From CAYWNA01 sp964459305 (lineage in GTDB: Bacteria; Planctomycetota; Planctomycetia; Pirellulales; Pirellulaceae): DNA of 63,688 nucleotides. Positions 52,038 through 60,584 of this stretch are shown here, one piece after another (position 1 is the stretch's first letter; every line of letters starts with the position of its first letter). The DNA is taken from positions 1 to 63,688 of the forward strand of contig CAYWNA010000046.1 of assembly GCA_964459305.1 (NCBI GenBank), in the 5' to 3' direction. The translations under genes were made by a program, and so were the position numbers. The notes below the pieces were generated by a model that was given only the letters and a program-made list of their open reading frames with translations, was not told the DNA's origin and made no database searches.

Positions 52038-54701
52038 ATGACGTCCAAGTGCGAAACGCGGTGTGCCGTGGCCATTCAATTCGTGGCAGTCGTGTGGTTC
52101 GTTGCGCTGCCTCGACTTGTTCGGGCCGACGCGATGACAGACGCTGATTTGGCCCAAGTCAACCAAGGGGGCGTGGAACGGGTCGAGGATATTGCCGTGG
52201 AGTTCACGACCGCAAAACCGTTCTCCTTCACCTATGGTGGGAAGCCGTCCGCCGAACTGCTAGACGATTGGGAGTTCAGGCACGACGTGCGCAATCTTGC
52301 AGGACGGCGGACAGAGAACACGTCGACGTGGATTGATATCGAGTCGGGTCTCGCCGTCCGGTGCGTGGCCGTCGAATATCTTGACTTTCCAGTCACGGAA
52401 TGGACGCTCTACTTCAAGAATGCCGGTACAGAGGATACACCGATTCTTGAAAACATCAGGGCGTTGGATACCACGTGGCGGCGCGGCCTCGATGGCGAAT
52501 TCCTGTTGCATCACGCTGTCGGATCACCGGCGAACGGTTCAGATTACGGACCACTCCAGACGCCACTCGCTCCCGGTGCAACCAAACGAATCAGTGCGGC
52601 TGGCGGTCGCCCCACGAACTCCGATCTATCGTATTTCAACCTGCAGGCGGGTAAAGAAGGCGTGATTATTGCCGTTGGTTGGCCGGGGCAATGGGCGGCG
52701 GAGTTCGTGCGGGACGAAACGGCAGGGATCCGCATCCGGGCGGGACAAGAGCTGACCCATTTCAAGCTGCTGCCCGGCGAAGAGGTCCGCACGCCGCTGG
52801 TGGTCTTGCTGTTCTGGAAAGGCGATCGGATCGAGGGGCAAAACACCTGGCGGCGTTGGATGATGGCTCACAGCATGCCAAAGCCTGGCGGAAAACTGCC
52901 GCCGCCGCAGTTTGTCGCTGCCAGTTCACGGGCTTACGAGGAAATGATCGGGGCAAATGAAGCCAACCAGATCATGCACATCGATCGTTATCTCGAAGAG
53001 GACCTGAAGATCGACTACTGGTGGATGGACGCCGGATGGTACATCCAGCAGCACGGCTGGCCGCAGGTTGGCACGTGGGAGGTCGATCCGAAGCGGTTCC
53101 CAAACGGATTCCGGCCGATCAGCGAGCATGCACATTCCAAGGGGGTGAAGACGCTGGTGTGGTTCGAACCGGAACGGGTCATGCCGGGCACGTGGCTCTA
53201 CGAAAAGCATCCGGAGTGGCTACTCAGACCGACGCCCGCCGGGGACCATCCGCTGGCCGGGATGCGATCGTGGTCGTCGAGCGACGTAGGAGGAATCGAT
53301 CCATGCGTGACTCACAACCCAACACCGCACGCGCGGACGATGGCGAACATTCGCTGGGAACCGGGACGCTTGTCTTTTCACCCTGGGCCGAAGGGCGAGT
53401 ACAGCGTGGTGCGCTGGACGGCGACGGAAGCGGGCGACTATGCGGTGAGGGCCGCGTTTCTGGCGATCGATAAGAGCACGACAACCGCCGTTCACGTAAT
53501 GCACGGTACCCAATCGGTGTTTGATGGGAGGATCAACCTCGAAGGCAGGGGAGAACGCGTTGAACACGATGGCCGGCTCACCATAGCGAAAGGCGATACT
53601 CTGGACTTCGTCGTGGGTTGGGGCAACGGAACGTACACCTGCGATTCGACCGGCCTGGAGATTCGCCTGACCGCCCCGTCCGGCAAGACGCATGATGCTG
53701 CCAAGGAATTCCATGCCGAACATAATCCCGGCGGCCCGTGGAGCTACGGCTATCTGAAGCCGGGGACTGCGCCGGACGTCAGCACGTTTCGCCCGTACGA
53801 CCGGCCAGGCAAGCCGGAGGAGCCGCAGGGCGTGCGTCTGCTGGACCTCGGCAATCCAGCGGCCCGAAAATGGCTGACCGAACACGTCGACAAACTCCTG
53901 ACCGAACAGGGCATCGACCTGTACCGCCAGGACTTCAACATGGACCCCCTGGCGTTTTGGCGAGCAGCCGACGCGCCCGACCGGCAGGGCATCACCGAAA
54001 TCAAGCACGTCACCGGCCTGCTTGCCTACTGGGACGAACTCCGGCGACGGCATCCGAACATGCTGATCGACACGTGTGCCAGTGGCGGTCGGCGAAACGA
54101 CCTGGAGACCCTGCGCCGAGCAGTTCCCTTGTGGCGGAGTGACTACGCCTTCGAGCCGGTCGGCCATCAGTGCATGACGTACGGCATCTCGCTGTGGATA
54201 CCGTATCACGGAACGGGCACCGTGGCTTGTGCCAACGCGACCTACTACGGCGGCGGCCTGACGCCCGTCGAACCCTACGCGTTTTGGAGCAATGCCGCCC
54301 CCAGTCTCGGCTCGGGCATCGACATCAGAGTCCGAGAGATCGACTACGATGCCCTTCGCCGGCTCGTTGGCCAATGGCGCGAAACCAGCCGGTACTACTG
54401 CGGAGACTACTACCCGCTCACGCCCTACAGCCGGGAAAACAACGTCTGGATCGCCTGGCAGTTCCATCGCCCGGACCTCGGCCAGGGAATGGTCCAGGCC
54501 TTCCGCCGTGCCGACTGCCCGGATTCTTCGGTACGTTTGACGCTCCGAGGTTTGGAGCCCAACGCATGCTATGAATTCACCCATCTGGACGTGCCGGGTG
54601 TGAAAACGATGACCGGAGACGAGCTAACAACAAATGGCCTCACCGTATCCGTGAAGGACCAACCGGGCGCGGCTGTTTTGACGTACACGCGGGCACAGTA
54701 G
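52038..54701 (+). CDS. Exported alpha-galactosidase-like glycoside hydrolase, GH36 type
   Basis: An 887-residue protein with a signal peptide (IQFVAVVWFVALPRLVRA). The N-terminal beta-sandwich resembles that of GH36, and the barrel has DYWWMDAGWYIQQHGWPQVG, TLVWFEPERVMPGTWLYEKH, LYRQDFNMDPLAFW (nucleophile Asp632; KxD is replaced by RQD) and LIDTCASGGRRND followed by WRSDY (acid/base Asp702). An extra domain of roughly 130 residues, probably a carbohydrate-binding beta-sandwich (FHPGPKGEYSVVRWTATEAG), is inserted in the barrel near 440-560. ATG 52038 has AGGAGGA upstream; a longer frame starts at 51942 without a signal. It should hydrolyse alpha-galactosides outside the cytoplasm. Confidence 0.88.
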   Translation: MTSKCETRCAVAIQFVAVVWFVALPRLVRADAMTDADLAQVNQGGVERVEDIAVEFTTAKPFSFTYGGKPSAELLDDWEFRHDVRNLAGRRTENTSTWIDIESGLAVRCVAVEYLDFPVTEWTLYFKNAGTEDTPILENIRALDTTWRRGLDGEFLLHHAVGSPANGSDYGPLQTPLAPGATKRISAAGGRPTNSDLSYFNLQAGKEGVIIAVGWPGQWAAEFVRDETAGIRIRAGQELTHFKLLPGEEVRTPLVVLLFWKGDRIEGQNTWRRWMMAHSMPKPGGKLPPPQFVAASSRAYEEMIGANEANQIMHIDRYLEEDLKIDYWWMDAGWYIQQHGWPQVGTWEVDPKRFPNGFRPISEHAHSKGVKTLVWFEPERVMPGTWLYEKHPEWLLRPTPAGDHPLAGMRSWSSSDVGGIDPCVTHNPTPHARTMANIRWEPGRLSFHPGPKGEYSVVRWTATEAGDYAVRAAFLAIDKSTTTAVHVMHGTQSVFDGRINLEGRGERVEHDGRLTIAKGDTLDFVVGWGNGTYTCDSTGLEIRLTAPSGKTHDAAKEFHAEHNPGGPWSYGYLKPGTAPDVSTFRPYDRPGKPEEPQGVRLLDLGNPAARKWLTEHVDKLLTEQGIDLYRQDFNMDPLAFWRAADAPDRQGITEIKHVTGLLAYWDELRRRHPNMLIDTCASGGRRNDLETLRRAVPLWRSDYAFEPVGHQCMTYGISLWIPYHGTGTVACANATYYGGGLTPVEPYAFWSNAAPSLGSGIDIRVREIDYDALRRLVGQWRETSRYYCGDYYPLTPYSRENNVWIAWQFHRPDLGQGMVQAFRRADCPDSSVRLTLRGLEPNACYEFTHLDVPGVKTMTGDELTTNGLTVSVKDQPGAAVLTYTRAQ

Positions 54702-55006
54702 TGTGGTGATTCGATCATCCCACCCGGATCAACTCGCGACGGCTTTGCCATGAGAACACACTGCGAACCTTCGCCACCTGGCATCATGGCGCCGTGGCCC
54801 ACACTTCGAGCCCAAAAGAGAGTACAATGAAAAGCACTCGGCGATGCCTGCCAGTGCATCTCGTGAGCGTTCTGCAAAACTGTGGTTTCTCGCGCGGAAC
54901 CAAAAATGTGTGCTGTTCTGACGGGTTTACGATTCTGGCCGAGTTGGCGTCGGTGTGTCAGACCTACTCGCGTAATGGGGGCGTTCAATGCTCAGGTGTG
55001 CGCCAC
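54702..55006. other. Intergenic region after the alpha-galactosidase gene
   Basis: No gene, repeat or clear terminator was identified in these 305 bases. Short frames on both strands have no ribosome-binding site or domain. Confidence 0.35.
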
Positions 55007-55038
55007 CGAACGTAATGTGGAGCTCCACATTACGTTCG
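55007..55038. repeat. Perfect 32-bp palindrome
   Basis: CGAACGTAATGTGGAG and its exact complement are joined without a loop at 55022/55023. It abuts the left end of the 342-bp element that follows. It may be a recombination site or the mark of an insertion. Confidence 0.75.
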
Positions 55039-55377
55039 TTATGTGACGTCCCGGATTATGTTGAGCAGAGGGTATTTGTTCCCAGATTTCCGAGGAAAAG
55101 GCAGGTCTATGCTGCACATAATCCCTTGCATGGGAGTCCAGATCTTCCTCACATCACCCGCTAGACTCCCGCGAAAAGTCTGCCCCATTTGCCGCCGCGA
55201 CGTTTCTCCTCCACAGTTTCCCGCACCGCGCGGGGCGACGAAACTCGTTACGCAGCCACAGCAAGGCCCAATTATGTGAAGTTCTTCCATGGGGATCGTG
55301 ACCGCGAAATCCACAAATGCGAACACTTTCGGGAGCCTGCGCACCTCAACTCCACATATCGGAAGTTCACATAACGA
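55036..55377. repeat. 342-bp element with terminal inverted repeats
   Basis: The ends share TCGTTATGTGA (55036-55046 and, inverted, 55367-55377), and pairing continues imperfectly for about 13 more bases. Inside are further copies of related half-sites (GCACATAATCC near 55114, AATTATGTGAAGTT near 55269). A minus-strand frame crosses nearly all of it, but its sequence does not look like a folded protein. It resembles a small non-autonomous mobile element or a composite recombination site. Confidence 0.6.
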
Positions 55378-55554
55378 ATGCACTTTGCGAATTGCCGTTT
55401 CCTGCGTCGGTCGTGAACAACCGACGCGCGCAAGCCAAGGCGGCCGAAGACTTGCTCTACCCCTCAGAAAGCGGTAGTATTGAGTTCAAGCTAGGAAAGC
55501 TCACGTGTTTTTGCGACAGGGTGCCAGACAAAACGTGTGTTGGGCCTGGAGTAG

Positions 55555-56322
55555 ATGTTGCGTATCCGTTACAGCCTCCGCCTGTTGCTACTCGTCGCCA
55601 CGCTTTTGGCTGTGTTGTTTGCCTGGTTCGGACATCGCTGGCGTATCCGGCAGGCCGAAATCCGTGTTGCTTCGACCCTTGGTCGCTACGCCTTTAACAT
55701 GCCGGCTGAACCCTATCGCGACCATATCGTCGCACTTGACGTGAACAACTCCATCAGCAACGAAGATCTCAGATTAATAAGTAGGTTGCCGCATCTTCGT
55801 AAAGTTGATCTTTCAGGCACAGGCGTCACTGACAATGGTCTTGAGAGTGTGTGTGACCTGCAGAATCTAGAAGAATTAGACCTCTCGCGTGTCGATCTGT
55901 CGGGAGTCGACCTTCAACCTCTCACCCAGTGCCGAGAGCTCAGACGGCTTGACTTGGCGTTTTCAAATGTAACAGACGCCCATCTCTCGCAACTATCGCG
56001 TCTCGGTTCCTTGGAAGAACTCGTGCTGTCGTGCAACGACGGCGTCAGATCGGCAGGCATGGAGCACGTGGCCAACCTTACCAGCCTCCGGCGTCTCGAT
56101 CTTTTCCACACTGGCGTCACCGAGTGTGGCCTTGCTTTCTTGACGAGCCTTCCCCACCTTGAAGAGCTTGAATTGAGCGGCATGCAGATATCGACATGCG
56201 GTGTAGCGCACCTGTGTCAACTGAAGTCACTGAAGAGACTGCGTGTCGTGTGGGCGCGCATCTCGCCGGCGGAGGTAGAGACACTGAAGGAATCGCTACC
56301 TGACACAGAAATAATCGACTAA
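55555..56322 (+). CDS. Membrane-anchored leucine-rich-repeat protein
   Basis: A 255-residue protein. RYSLRLLLLVATLLAVLFAWFG is an N-terminal membrane anchor of a kind common in planctomycetes. It is followed by about six leucine-rich repeats of the GALA/RI-like type (LRKVDLSGTGVTDNGLESV, LEELDLSRVDLSGVDL, LRRLDLFHTGVTECGLAFL, LEELELSGMQISTCGVAHL). LRR arrays bind proteins; the partner is unknown. ATG 55555 has GGAG just before it. A GTTGGGC core at 55539-55545 lies immediately upstream, and an attC-like element starts right after the stop, so the gene looks like the first cassette of an array. Confidence 0.8.
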   Translation: MLRIRYSLRLLLLVATLLAVLFAWFGHRWRIRQAEIRVASTLGRYAFNMPAEPYRDHIVALDVNNSISNEDLRLISRLPHLRKVDLSGTGVTDNGLESVCDLQNLEELDLSRVDLSGVDLQPLTQCRELRRLDLAFSNVTDAHLSQLSRLGSLEELVLSCNDGVRSAGMEHVANLTSLRRLDLFHTGVTECGLAFLTSLPHLEELELSGMQISTCGVAHLCQLKSLKRLRVVWARISPAEVETLKESLPDTEIID

Positions 56323-56323
56323 C

Positions 56324-56469
56324 GCCCAACACCGCACGCCCGCAGAGATTCGCCGTGACCGGCGAATACGCCGTTGCCTGTGAACGTCTGGGAAGTAACA
56401 GTGTCGCTTGAGCATGTCCGAGAGACTTGACGGATGGTCCGTCGGCGTCGGGCGTGCCAACCCGGGGCG
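56324..56469 (+). repeat. attC-like structured element 1
   Basis: It starts GCCCAAC (R''-like, 56324-56330). GCACGCCCG (56334-56342) pairs exactly with CGGGCGTGC (56449-56457). The right core reads CCCGGGGCGAGC where element 2 has CCCGTTGGGCGAGC, so the TT of the GTT core is lost. Inner small hairpins (CGCCGTGACCGGCG, GACGGATGGTCCGTC) lie between. The element is about 85% identical by eye to the one at 57399-57545. Confidence 0.6.
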
Positions 56470-56481
56470 AGCCTTGCTCAA

Positions 56482-56808
56482 ATGAAATTGCAGTTCCGAC
56501 TCTTAATCCTCTTTATCGTCACGCTTCTCGTTGCCATCCTACTTGCGTCCAGTCGCGCACTGAGTGACGGTAGCGTTAGTTCACAAGTGTATTGGCTCGC
56601 CGTGCTTGGCGGTGGGGCGCTCATCGGCGGAATAGCGTCGATCGCCATTTCGCTTCTGCTACCTCGGAGGACGTGTCCGGACTGCGGCACGCGCCTTCCG
56701 AAAGTACTTAATCCCTTTACGAAAACACGACGACAGTGGATCCATGGCGGCTGGGTTTGTCACAAATGCGGTTGCGAAGTGAACACCCAAGGCCGGAAGT
56801 GCGAATGA
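56482..56808 (+). CDS. Small membrane protein with C-terminal zinc ribbon
   Basis: A 108-residue protein: two hydrophobic helices (LLILFIVTLLVAILLASS and YWLAVLGGGALIGGIASIAI) and a cytoplasmic zinc-ribbon-like end with CPDCGTRLP and WVCHKCGCEV. No known family was recognised. The start is taken as ATG 56482, only 12 bp after the preceding attC-like element, so a promoter or ribosome-binding site of its own is not obvious; GAGCC is the only candidate. The gene lies between two attC-like elements in the same orientation as its neighbours, as expected for a gene cassette. Confidence 0.65.
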   Translation: MKLQFRLLILFIVTLLVAILLASSRALSDGSVSSQVYWLAVLGGGALIGGIASIAISLLLPRRTCPDCGTRLPKVLNPFTKTRRQWIHGGWVCHKCGCEVNTQGRKCE

Positions 56809-56821
56809 GCAGCAGTGAGCC

Positions 56822-56905
56822 GCCCAACAACGCACGGTAGACTGAATTGCGCGCATAGCTGTTCCGTGTCGCAACCCGCGGTGACGGCCGTGCTACCCGT
56901 TGGGC
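56822..56905 (+). repeat. attC-like structured element 2
   Basis: This is the best-formed attC-like site: R''-like GCCCAAC (56822-56828), L''-like GCACGG (56832-56837), L'-like CCGTGC (56888-56893) and R'-like GTTGGGC (56899-56905). The GTTGGGC matches the GTTRRRY core and GCCCAAC the RYYYAAC inverse core. Its length of 84 bp is within the known attC range. Confidence 0.65.
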
Positions 56906-57129
56906 GAGCGAATCTTACCAATATTCGAGCGACTGGATCGAATAGCCTACCATTAGTCGTAATGCCAACGTCTTTCGTTCCGGTGTGGGGTGGCGTCGAC
57001 AGAACTTTCTGTTGGGCGTTCCGTGGTTTACCGGCGAAACTTGCCTGGTTTTGAGAATACGGATATCCCAATACGTTACCGAGTCTTCTGGCTGCCCATA
57101 TATTTGGGCATCTCAAATGGGAGATCAAG

Positions 57130-57333
57130 ATGGATATTGCTGGACTTAGTGGCGTGGCCTTGTTGTTCGCTCTCGTTTGCGCCAAATGGTCCATGGATCT
57201 GGGATTTGGTCAAACCAGGCAATTGCTCTGGGGCATCGCTGGTCTGTTCTTTGGACCCATCGTGGCGCTCATTCTCTACACCAGACTTATTTGTCGGGCG
57301 CGCGAAACAGGTGCGGCGGGAGGACAGTGGTAG
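57130..57333 (+). CDS. 67-residue membrane protein
   Basis: A small protein with two hydrophobic helices (SGVALLFALVCAKWSM and QLLWGIAGLFFGPIVALILYT) and a basic end. No family is recognised. A good GGGAG lies 6-7 bases before ATG 57130. It is the only gene in the third cassette-like unit and is preceded by about 220 bp without other features. Confidence 0.6.
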   Translation: MDIAGLSGVALLFALVCAKWSMDLGFGQTRQLLWGIAGLFFGPIVALILYTRLICRARETGAAGGQW

Positions 57334-57398
57334 TTGCACTTGCGATGAATTGAATTATCAGGGGCACTGACGGATCATCAGTAACTCGGTTGAATCAG

Positions 57399-57545
57399 GC
57401 CCACCACGGCACGCCCGCAGAGATTCGGCATCCGTGGCGAATACGCCGTTGCCTGTGAAGGTCTGGGAAGTAACAATGCTGTTTACGTATGTCCGGGAGA
57501 CATGACGGATCGTCCGTCGGCGTCGGGCGTGCGAACCCGTTGGCC
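57399..57545 (+). repeat. attC-like structured element 3
   Basis: It has R''-like GCCCACC (57399-57405, one base off the consensus), L'' GCACGCCCG (57409-57417) pairing exactly with L' CGGGCGTGC (57524-57532), and R'-like GTTGGCC (57539-57545, one base off). It shares most of its sequence with the element at 56324-56469, including the inner hairpins. Confidence 0.6.
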
Positions 57546-57563
57546 GAACAGGAGTGCGAAACG

Positions 57564-57902
57564 ATGGCGGATTCTGAACTCCGCGAAGTCTATTCAGCCG
57601 CCGACACCCAAGACGCCCACTTCATAATGGCTGCGTTGGACGAAGCGGGCATTGACGCACGTGTAGTGGGAGATCATCTGCAAAATGCTGTCGGCGATCT
57701 GCCATTCGTAGCCATCGCACCTCGCGTCTGGGTCCGCAGCGAAGACTTCGACAAGGCCCGCGCTATCATTGCGGCACGCCAGCAGGTGGGTCGCCAGCCT
57801 AACGCTGCTTCTGCCACTGAGTGGAAGTGTGCCGAGTGTGGGGAAACAAACGAACCTTCATTTGAGATCTGCTGGAACTGCCAAGCCACTCGCGACGTTT
57901 AA
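57564..57902 (+). CDS. DUF2007-type protein with zinc-finger tail
   Basis: A 112-residue protein. LREVYSAADTQDAHFIMAAL, EAGIDARVVGDHLQNAVGDLP and WVRSEDFDKARAIIA correspond to the DUF2007 putative signal-transducing domain. The end CAECGETNEPSFEICWNCQ is a RanBP2-like zinc finger, a common fusion. Its function is unknown. AGGAGTG lies 8 bases before ATG 57564, just after the attC-like element 3. The frame opens at 57489 inside that element, which is not coding. Confidence 0.8.
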   Translation: MADSELREVYSAADTQDAHFIMAALDEAGIDARVVGDHLQNAVGDLPFVAIAPRVWVRSEDFDKARAIIAARQQVGRQPNAASATEWKCAECGETNEPSFEICWNCQATRDV

Positions 57903-58217
57903 TGGCTTATGGGTCGATGCCAACACGGCGTGCCGGCCAACAAATCATGTTGGCCGGGGTGCTGCGCACTCGCCTTCCCTGGCCAGCCAACTGCGGTCCT
58001 GTTTGTTACAATATCTGGTAGTATTCCGCCGCCTCCCTTGGCTGGGGGCGGCGCCCAACATGATTACCGTTAACGTGCGTCGGTGAAATAGACTGTACCT
58101 ACCTCGTAGACACGGGAAAAACAAGCATTTCAGAAACAACGAGATACTATTTTTGTACCGTTTATGGTAGAAATAGTATCACTGATAGTATCTCCGCTGC
58201 GAATCAAGGAGCCCGAT
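57903..58217. other. Gap with hairpin between cassette-like genes and the first integrase
   Basis: A hairpin CCGGCCAAC-7 nt-GTTGGCCGG occurs near 57934-57958, a possible degenerate fourth attC-like site or terminator of the DUF2007 gene. AATCATGTTGG (near 57947) and CCAACATGATT (near 58054) form a wider inverted repeat. The rest is without recognisable features. Confidence 0.45.
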
Positions 58218-59762
58218 ATGCCGCGGAAACAGAGGCTCACTTGGCAATCTGGTTCAGGCCGACGAGCAGGTCGATGGCGGAAGATATACAAGGGTCAGGC
58301 ATACTACTTCCCCGGTGGACGTGGAAAGACCGACCGTGAAGCCTACGAAGCCGCTGTGGCCAACTGGGAGAAGCGGAAGCTGCAGATCGATGCGGAGGCC
58401 CGCAAGCCGCACCAAACCGAATACGAAAAGGTAATCCGTGAGTGGGATCTCGTGCTCACCTGGTGCCGGGCACACGGCGAAGAAGAGATGGGCGAAGTAG
58501 CGTTGAAGAAACTGTCGCGTCTGCGGAAACGACTTTCGGCGCCAAGGCCCACGCCAATCCGTCTCGCAGATCGATTCGACGGCCAATTCGCCCGGTCGGT
58601 CCGCCATCCAGCCATGGATGAAATGATCAAGAAAACCGCCGAGACCCTCGTGGCAGTGACGGAACCGAACGCCTCGGAAGCCAACCATGCCACCAGCGCC
58701 CGGAGGATTATCGTGCCCAACAAGGATCTTCTCCTGGGTGAGCAAGATCCTCTCAAGACCGAACAGGAGATCTGGCGCGACCGGCTTGCGGTGATGCAAC
58801 GTTCGGCGACTTCTACGGATGATACCGTGAAGGGGCATGTGGGCCGCTTTGTGGCAGTCAAGATGGCCGATGTCGCCGCGGGCGAATTGTCAGCTGGGCG
58901 GGCTGTCAAGCTTCGGCTCTATTTGACGGAGTTCGCGGATTGGGTGGGACACGATACGGCGGTCACCGAGATCACAGGCCAGACGCTGAGTGACTATCGT
59001 CTGGAACTACTCAAGCGGGTCGAATCGCAGACGTGGTCTCGGCCCACGGCGAAGGATCGTCTCGACTCGGTCAAGTCGTTTGTCCGCTGGCTGTGGCAGA
59101 TCGAGGCCATTGCATCGCTACCGAGAAACCTGGACGGGAAATCCCAATCTCTGCAGATTGGCGCAGCGCCTCCGCGGATCGTGATCTTCACCAAACAGGA
59201 GATCGACCTATCACTGGCCAAGGCTTGCGAGCGAACGAAGCTGTACATTCTACTGATGCTGAATTGCGGTATGACGCAAAAGGACATTGCCGATCTGCTG
59301 CCAACCCAAGTGGACTGGGATGTCGGACGGATTACTCGCCGTCGTTCTAAGACGGACAAGTTCCAGAACGTACCCGAAGTCAGTTATGTGCTTTGGCCGG
59401 AAACACTGCGTCTTCTGCGTCAGGAAAGGAGCGGCCCAGGCTCCGAACGAGTGTTGTTGAATGAGCAGGGTGAGCCCCTGTGGGAGGAGAGAGTCGAAGA
59501 GGACGGCAGCTACAAGAAGACGGACAACATCCGGCAAGCGTTTGAACGGTTGAAGGGAAAGACGAAAATCCGCAAGCCGCTAAAATCGCTGAAAAAGACC
59601 TCGGCATCGTTGCTTCGCAACAACGAGAAGTACGCGAGTCTGGAATCGCTTTTTCTGGGTCACGCTCCCCGGAGCATGTCCGACAGACATTACACGGCAG
59701 TTCCGCAGACTCTGCTTGACGCGGCGATTAGCTGGCTGGGCGACGAATATGGTCTGAGATGA
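58218..59762 (+). CDS. Divergent tyrosine recombinase, copy 1
   Basis: A 514-residue integrase-like protein. The N-terminus LTWQSGSGRRAGRWRKIYKG and YYFPGGRGKTDREAY resembles an arm-type DNA-binding domain of planctomycete integrases. The catalytic half has LYILLMLNCGMTQKDIADL, GRITRRRSKT (likely catalytic Lys), LKSLKKTSASLL, LFLGHAPRS and DRHYTAV (Tyr nucleophile). In LKSLKKT the usual HxxR reads as KxxK, and the first Arg position (GMTQKD) also seems replaced, so activity may be altered. ATG 58218 has AAGGAG upstream. A near-identical copy of the same length begins at 60585. Confidence 0.85.
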   Translation: MPRKQRLTWQSGSGRRAGRWRKIYKGQAYYFPGGRGKTDREAYEAAVANWEKRKLQIDAEARKPHQTEYEKVIREWDLVLTWCRAHGEEEMGEVALKKLSRLRKRLSAPRPTPIRLADRFDGQFARSVRHPAMDEMIKKTAETLVAVTEPNASEANHATSARRIIVPNKDLLLGEQDPLKTEQEIWRDRLAVMQRSATSTDDTVKGHVGRFVAVKMADVAAGELSAGRAVKLRLYLTEFADWVGHDTAVTEITGQTLSDYRLELLKRVESQTWSRPTAKDRLDSVKSFVRWLWQIEAIASLPRNLDGKSQSLQIGAAPPRIVIFTKQEIDLSLAKACERTKLYILLMLNCGMTQKDIADLLPTQVDWDVGRITRRRSKTDKFQNVPEVSYVLWPETLRLLRQERSGPGSERVLLNEQGEPLWEERVEEDGSYKKTDNIRQAFERLKGKTKIRKPLKSLKKTSASLLRNNEKYASLESLFLGHAPRSMSDRHYTAVPQTLLDAAISWLGDEYGLR

Positions 59763-60045
59763 AAGAGGATCCTGTCGACTTCATCCGCCGTCTGTTTGCT
59801 GCTGTGCGCGGTCCTGGCGTGCGTGGAGTCGCGGGGGAGCGGATGCTACTGAGCGTTATCCGCCCCGATCTTGGCGACCTAAATTCTGGCGTTTTTCGTG
59901 TCAACATCTAGTGAACCGGGCGGCCTAGATATGGACACACGCACTTCTTGGCAGAAATCGCCTTGTGACATGCAATCCTGTCGGCTTGCGGGTGCCTCGG
60001 CGGAGTTCAGATCGTCGCGGATCTACCGGCGGTGATCTTCCACCC
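59763..60045 (+). repeat. Noncoding segment following integrase copy 1
   Basis: This stretch is repeated after integrase copy 2 (62130-62440). Conserved blocks include GTCGCGGGGGAGCGGATGCT, GGCGACCTAAATTCTGGCGT and GAACCGGGCGGCCTAGATAT. It has no shared open frame, so the conservation suggests an attachment site or an RNA rather than a protein. The second copy carries a short extra insertion before the GGCGACC block. Confidence 0.65.
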
Positions 60046-60569
60046 CCGGCGGCCTTGGCTATTGGAGGTTGCCCCATGATCGCATTTGCCACGCCACGCA
60101 CCATGTCTTGATCAGCCAAACGTTGGCAACCCAAGTTTCTTGAACTGCTACCTGCCATTGACAACCAAGCCCGCGTCGCTTTCCGCAGTGAGCCGGCAGA
60201 TGGCGCCAGGATCTTAGCGCCCGGGTAACTGCTGGGTCGCCTTTGTACGCCTGATGGAACACGGCCTCGAAGATCCCGTGCCCACATTGGCGTGAGCCTC
60301 TCATCGCTACTTCGTGAATCCCCTGCTGGCCAGCCGCCGGAAAACCTCTGGAAATGACCGAATACACGTGGGGCCAGCGGACCGCCTCGGAGATCTTGCA
60401 AACCGGCCTGACCCAACACCGGCCGGAATAAGAAGAGCATCCCACTCTGTTTTTCTACGGAGACAAATCAAGCCAAGCAAGGATGGCATTCGCAGTGAGT
60501 CTTCAGACGCAAGTCAACAGCCGTCTGCCGATTCCAGACCGAGAATCATCAGGATTTCAAAAACAGTGA
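60046..60569. other. Unique spacer between the two integrase units
   Basis: These 524 bases are not repeated. Frames on both strands (for example 59925-60440 minus and 60314-60706 plus) overlap each other and lack a recognisable domain or ribosome-binding site. I see no supported gene; it may be the decayed remains of cargo. Confidence 0.4.
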
Positions 60570-60584
60570 TCAAGGAGACCCGAT

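Noticed and set aside
55039..55383. 114-residue minus-strand frame
   Set aside because: It coincides with the 342-bp inverted-repeat element and lacks a credible start site or fold-like pattern.
59925..60440. 171-residue minus-strand frame between the integrases
   Set aside because: It overlaps frames on the other strand and partly covers the duplicated noncoding segment, where the second copy does not keep the frame.
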